From: Siderastrea siderea
Lineage: Eukaryota; Cnidaria; Anthozoa; Scleractinia; Rhizangiidae
Direction of reading: 5' to 3'
NCBI GenBank assembly: GCA_964030785.1
Contig: OZ034978.1
Coordinates: 16,323,453 to 16,387,452, forward strand
Length of the DNA stretch: 64,000 bases
Shown here piece by piece: positions 59,788 to 64,000 of the stretch. A model generated the notes under the pieces. That model was not told the DNA's origin and made no database searches. It saw only the letters and a list, made by a program, of their open reading frames with translations. Position 1 is the first letter of the stretch. Each line of letters begins with the position of its first letter. A program made the position numbers and the translations under genes.

Positions 59788-60290
59788 GTTTGACATGCAG
59801 TTATGAGAAAATAGAGCATTTGACACGGCTATTACATATTAACGAAGCATACACGATTACGTGAAATCCGTGAAATCCGTAAAATACACACCCCGAAGGA
59901 AATATTGTTCATGATCTGATGTGGTCTCACCAGAAACTGAATATGTAATAAAAATACATAGATTTACTTTCTCATCAAAGGGTGGTTTTTACGGTTTTTA
60001 CGCATTTCACGGAAAATTGAATATATAATGAATCAACGCCGATTTTCTTTCTCATCGAAGGGTGGATGATAACGATTGTACGGAACTCCCGGAAAATTGA
60101 ATATATAATAGAGTAACGCCGATTTTCTTTTTCATCGAAGGGTGGATGACAAGGATTGTACGGAACTCACGGAAAATTGAATATATAATGACGATGCATC
60201 TATTTTCTTTTTCATAGATGGGTGTATTTCACGGATTTTAAGGATTTTGAGGAAAATTTACTCTAAAAAGAAATAAGAATAAATTAGTAA

Positions 60291-60325
<35 letters not shown>

Positions 60326-60982
60326 TAAAAATAAAGAAAATAAAAAAAGTAGAAAAAAGAAAGAAGAAAACATAAAAATGAAGAAATAATATGCTTTACT
60401 TTTTCTCTCTTTTTAATCTTTTTTACTTTCTCATTTTTTATTTTTTATTTTCTTTATTTTTATTATTATTTTTATTTTTTTATTAATTTATTCTTATTTC
60501 TTTTTAGAGTAAATTTTCCTCAAAATCCTTAAAATCCGTGAAATACACCCATCTATGAAAAAGAAAATAGATGCAACGTCATTATATATTCAATTTTCCG
60601 TGAGTTCCGTACAATCCTTATCATCCACCCTTCGATGAAAAAGAAAATCAGCGTTACTTTATTATATATTCAATTTTCCGGGAGTTCCGTACAATCCTTA
60701 TCATCCACCCTTCGATGAGAGAGGAAATCGACGTTGATTCATTATATATTCAATTTTCCGTGAAATGCGTAAAAACCGTAAAAACCACCCTTTGATGAGA
60801 AAGTAAATCCATGTAACTTTATTACGTATTCAGTTTCTGGTGAGACCACATCAGATCATGAGTAATATTCCCTTCGGGGTGTGTATTTTACGGATTTCAC
60901 GGATTTCACGTAATCGTGTATGCTTCGTTAATATGTAAAAGCCGCGTCAAATGCTCTATTTTCTCATAACTGCATGTCAAAC
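59788..60982. repeat. 1.2-kb near-perfect palindrome with internal ~78-bp tandem units
   Basis: The arms 59788-60340 and about 60400-60982 are inverted copies around a centre near 60385. Outer ends carry the CATGCAGTTATGAGAAAATA region. Inside each arm a unit of about 78 bp (TTTTCTTT-TCATCGAAGGGTGGAT...CGGAAAATTGAATATATAAT) repeats about four times. CGTGAAATCCGTGAAATCCG occurs near each end, linking it to the 55-kb palindrome. The loop is simple A/T-rich sequence. Confidence 0.9.
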
Positions 60983-61135
60983 ATTACAGCTTCAACAAAC
61001 GTAAAAGATACATTCTTTGATTACAACGTTTTAAAGCATACAACAGTATAATACCTTTCGTCGCACGCATACATTTGCACTTAAACATTCCCTCGCCCTG
61101 TTATTTATTCAAATCAAATTCACAAATTCGTCAGC

Positions 61136-61143
61136 TATAAAAG
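61136..61143 (+). promoter_or_regulatory. TATA box candidate
   Basis: TATAAAAG stands 41 bp before the first ATG of the downstream gene model, which would put transcription start around 61165 and leave a short leader. Confidence 0.5.
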
Positions 61144-61176
61144 CGAAACACTGATTTGACCCAAGTTAGTGGAAAG

Positions 61177-64000
61177 ATGATGCGAAAGACGAGTCATCCA
61201 TGTCGCCAACTGAACAGCGAAAGAATCAAAGGCGCAGCTCTATGTTATCTTAGTCCAATCATTGTCAAAAAATGCAGCGTTGTTAGTGCTAGATGTGTTA
61301 GTAACATCGACGATGGCCTGCAAAAGGTTTGGGATGAAGTTTGTAAAACGAGAGATGCTTGCGACAAAGCATTGCAAGGTTGGTAATGGCCGTTTGTGTT
61401 TATTTTTAACGGATATATAGTTTCCATTCCCGTATGATTTACTATCAAGAAGTCTCCTGGAAGGGCGGACATTACGGATTTTGCGGAAACATAAATACAT
61501 AGCGACGATACATCGATTTTCGCCTCTCAGGGCGGATCTTAAGGATTTTATGGATTTTGTGGAATATTGAGAATAAAATTAATAAGCAGAAACTTTCAAC
61601 TTTTACCCTAGGCATCAGAAGCGTCGCCTTCTTTTTCAGTGCTGTGAGCACGCAAGGCCCCAAGAGAAAAGCAAACAAGAAAGGTGGAGACCGTGCCGAA
61701 AATGATGGCGATCAGTGTGCTGACAGCGAAGACGATTCAATCACACCAAGCCAAGTTTCAAGCAAGTCGAGTCATAGCTGGTTATCGGATCATCCCTCTA
61801 TTGTAAATAAAAGATTGCTTCCGTGTATAAGCTACTGGATTGCGATTACCACGCCAAATGGTGCCCCGGCCAATCCGATCATCGTTCACAGAGCCCTTCT
61901 GGAATGCGGAGTGGAGGCAATTGCAAATCAGGTACATGTCTCTTTTTAAGGCCATTCATATGGTTATGTTTACGTTTATTTACACTGTAGTGTTAACGCA
62001 AGCTGGTTAAAGGGACAGTGTCACGGTGTTTTTTTTTTTTTGCTATTTTTAATAAAGCAGGACTAAAACCATGGCTTAGTACTATTGCTCATACAAGAAA
62101 TGCACCTAGAACATCAAGAGAAAGATACCAAGTGAAATATTGAAGGAAAGTGGAACTGCAATTCATTTTAAGCCACTTTTTTTAAGCTAAAATGGCAAAA
62201 CTTGAAAAGTTCAGCCTGAATTTTTCAAGTTTAGAGCTTGAGTTCCTGTTGTTAGCATAATGATATCACTTCTTTCTTCAGCGTCATTACACTGGCATTG
62301 TCATTTTTACGAAAATGGACCACTTCTTGTAGGTTTCCGTTGCTGTAAATGCGTTTTTGCACTCTTGAATTTTTGAAGTGATTCTCGTGACACTGTCCCT
62401 TTAAACTATAAGAACCTTCATTTAAGTCTTCTACATGCTCTACAAAAGAAAAATGGTTGAATGATGCGACGATGCAACAATGTAGATACGACGTATAGAA
62501 CATCGCAAAAAACTGAAATTAACATTTCTTTGTAGCGGCCAGTAGTGGTTACTTTATTTTTCAAAGGTTATGTTGCCACTCTACTGCAGATTGAAAAATC
62601 CGTGCTGCTTTGTTTGTCTTTTGGGTAAAGAAAACATGTTTTCGCATTTCTCACCGTGAAGAAAAGCATATAAAAAGTGTTTAATAGTAGTAGTAAAAGT
62701 TATTGTTGTTTCAGTTTACAAACTAACCCTACATCGCGCTTCTTTATAGCGGCAAGTGCCGGTTCCTTTTTTTCAAATTTTATGTTGCCGTTCTAGTGCA
62801 AATTAAGAAATCCGTGTTGTAACATTCCTACCAAAACAAACGCTTTTGAGTTTACAAAACACGTTTCGCATATTTTGTTCACTGTGATCATATACAGAGA
62901 ATTAAATAGATATCTCTAGTTTGAAAATTGTGTCATGAAGGCAAACGAAAGTAAAAAAGTACTGAGTTATTGTTTTGATTGTTTGTAATTTTTCGCCCGT
63001 CCTACTGCCATCAAAACCATTCGCAAAAGAATTTTAAAATAAAACAATAAAAGCGGGGTTTGAAATATTGTATTTATTTTCCGTTTAAGGTTCCCTGTCA
63101 AGAGGGCAAAGAATCTAATGCGATGAAAGAGTTGTTTAAAGTTTTAAAAGATCACAGCAACCGTTTCATGCAAGAGCTTGTGACCGCCTCGTACCAGCAC
63201 TGCTTTATTTCGGAGATGGAAAACGTCCTACAAGATCCAGACGCAATTGACGCAGACGAATGTGGAACAGAGAACGTCGTTCGCGTCTGTCTCGTGAATC
63301 CTGCATTCAAGGCTTTTCTATCGAATGCTATCAAAAAAATGCAAAGCGCGAAACTTACGATTGATCAATTTGGTTTCGACTCTAGTACTCCTGAGGCAAC
63401 ATCAGAAACAACAAATGAAGTAGCAGAGCCTGGGCTTGGAGACAAGATGACTGTCCTGATCAATGACATCGCCATTGCCATGAAAACGCTGGACTATGCT
63501 CTTTATAAAGGCAAGATCTACAAGAAGTGTGAAGGCTCCAAGTACACGTATTCCTACAAGTGTGACGTCAAGGCGTTTGTGAACAGCATAGCCGCTAATG
63601 AGTCTTTTAAGTCAAGGCTCATCAGGGACATGAAAAGAGTAATCGACCTGCTTAGCGATTCCGACTGCGAACTCATCCGTCCTATCAGCGTCGACTACAA
63701 TCTGATAGAGGTTAACCAAGGATACTGCTGGTCCGTGGAGGAACGAAAGTTCTTGAAAGATCCAATACCCGCCGAGAAAGTGGGCTTGATCACACCGAGA
63801 GCGTTCAGGCAGTACGACCCGTTCAAAGAACCACATCCAAAGTACTTCATCGAGATCCTTGAAAACAGCCTCTCAGAGAGCCAAATTGCTTTATTCTGCG
63901 AAGACTTCCTTCGGCTGCTCAAGTACAATCAAAAGAAGCACAAGGAGAAAGTAGCGTGTTTGGTCGGAGACGCTGACAGTGGCAAGACAAGCCTGTTTTA
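61177..64000 (+). CDS. Unknown P-loop NTPase-like protein, 5' part (runs off the window)
   Basis: Exons read as 61177-61382, 61640-61931 and 63090-64000+, with phases 2, 0 and open. The donor/acceptor pairs are TTG|GTAATG with TTTTTCAG, and CAG|GTACAT with TTTAAG. The three encode 469 residues so far. Exon 1 is Cys-containing with no clear domain. Exon 2 has a Lys/Ser-rich, acidic, probably disordered stretch and then a conserved-looking YWIAITTPNG/IVHRALLECG segment. Exon 3 is open for 303 codons and ends in VACLVGDADSGKTSLF, a Walker A motif (GxxxxGKT). Its position at the end of a long N-terminal region is as in superfamily-3 helicases and related virus-derived NTPases, but the B and C motifs lie beyond the window. 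The family is therefore not established. Confidence 0.65.
62007..62404. mobile_element. TTAA-type MITE (~400 bp) in an intron
   Basis: The ends are TTAAAGGGACAGTGTCACG and its inverse CGTGACACTGTCCCTTTAA. The outer TTAA on each side is the presumed target duplication, as in piggyBac/Kolobok elements. It lies in the second intron of the P-loop gene and has no coding capacity. Confidence 0.82.

Overview
The window is eukaryotic and reads like an anthozoan cnidarian, most likely a stony coral or sea anemone (inference from gene content; no marker gene is present to name the species). It is AT-rich, with short exons joined mostly by phase-1 introns, secreted proteins that combine ShKT and CAP domains, tRNA-SINE-like, LINE and Penelope-like remnants, many small terminal-inverted-repeat elements, and a Crypton-type tyrosine recombinase. 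There are no bacterial-style operons, rRNA genes or CRISPR arrays.

Layout. 1-4.8 kb: no recognisable gene, one SINE-like repeat. 4.87-27.6 kb: a ShKT-CAP locus that has been duplicated and partly inverted. One apparently intact gene (six exons, 233 codons plus stop, + strand, 17665-27564) lies beside two decayed relatives: a direct partial copy at about 4.87-8.96 kb, and an inverted copy at about 9.68-14.82 kb. The inverted copy pairs with 14.97-25.6 kb in a large imperfect palindrome with a spacer of about 150 bp. Because the arms are homologous, several insertions can be read against an empty site with target-site duplications: two MULE-like elements, a 55-bp hairpin, a ~320-bp MITE and a TTAA-flanked MITE.

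28-31 kb: four consecutive microsatellites, a foldback element and a LINE reverse-transcriptase fragment. 31.1-38.1 kb: a second, convergent (- strand) gene with eight exons and 544 codons: signal peptide, three ShKT domains, a 12-residue-periodic Ser/Thr/Pro-rich linker, and a CAP domain. One intron holds a Penelope-like remnant with inverted arms and hammerhead-ribozyme-like cores. The two genes face each other tail to tail and share domain types, intron phases and a splice-donor-like motif just after the stop, so they are paralogues that probably encode secreted or cell-surface proteins.

40.3-43.1 kb: a TIR-bounded element carrying a decayed multi-exon gene of a family I recognise as repeated in cnidarians but cannot name. 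46.2-54.7 kb: four copies of a dispersed/tandem repeat, one carrying a Crypton-like fragment, one split by a TA-flanked MITE. 55-61 kb: two large near-perfect palindromes built on a CCGTGAAAT motif, an intact single-exon tyrosine recombinase with an N-terminal zinc finger and a C-terminal TRF/telobox-like Myb domain (56073-57854, -), and a 1-kb array dense in GGAAC/GTTCC. 61.2-64 kb: the 5' part of a three-exon gene running off the window and ending at a Walker A motif.

All exon models are from reading the sequence (splice sites, phase continuity, domain match); no transcript or database search was available.
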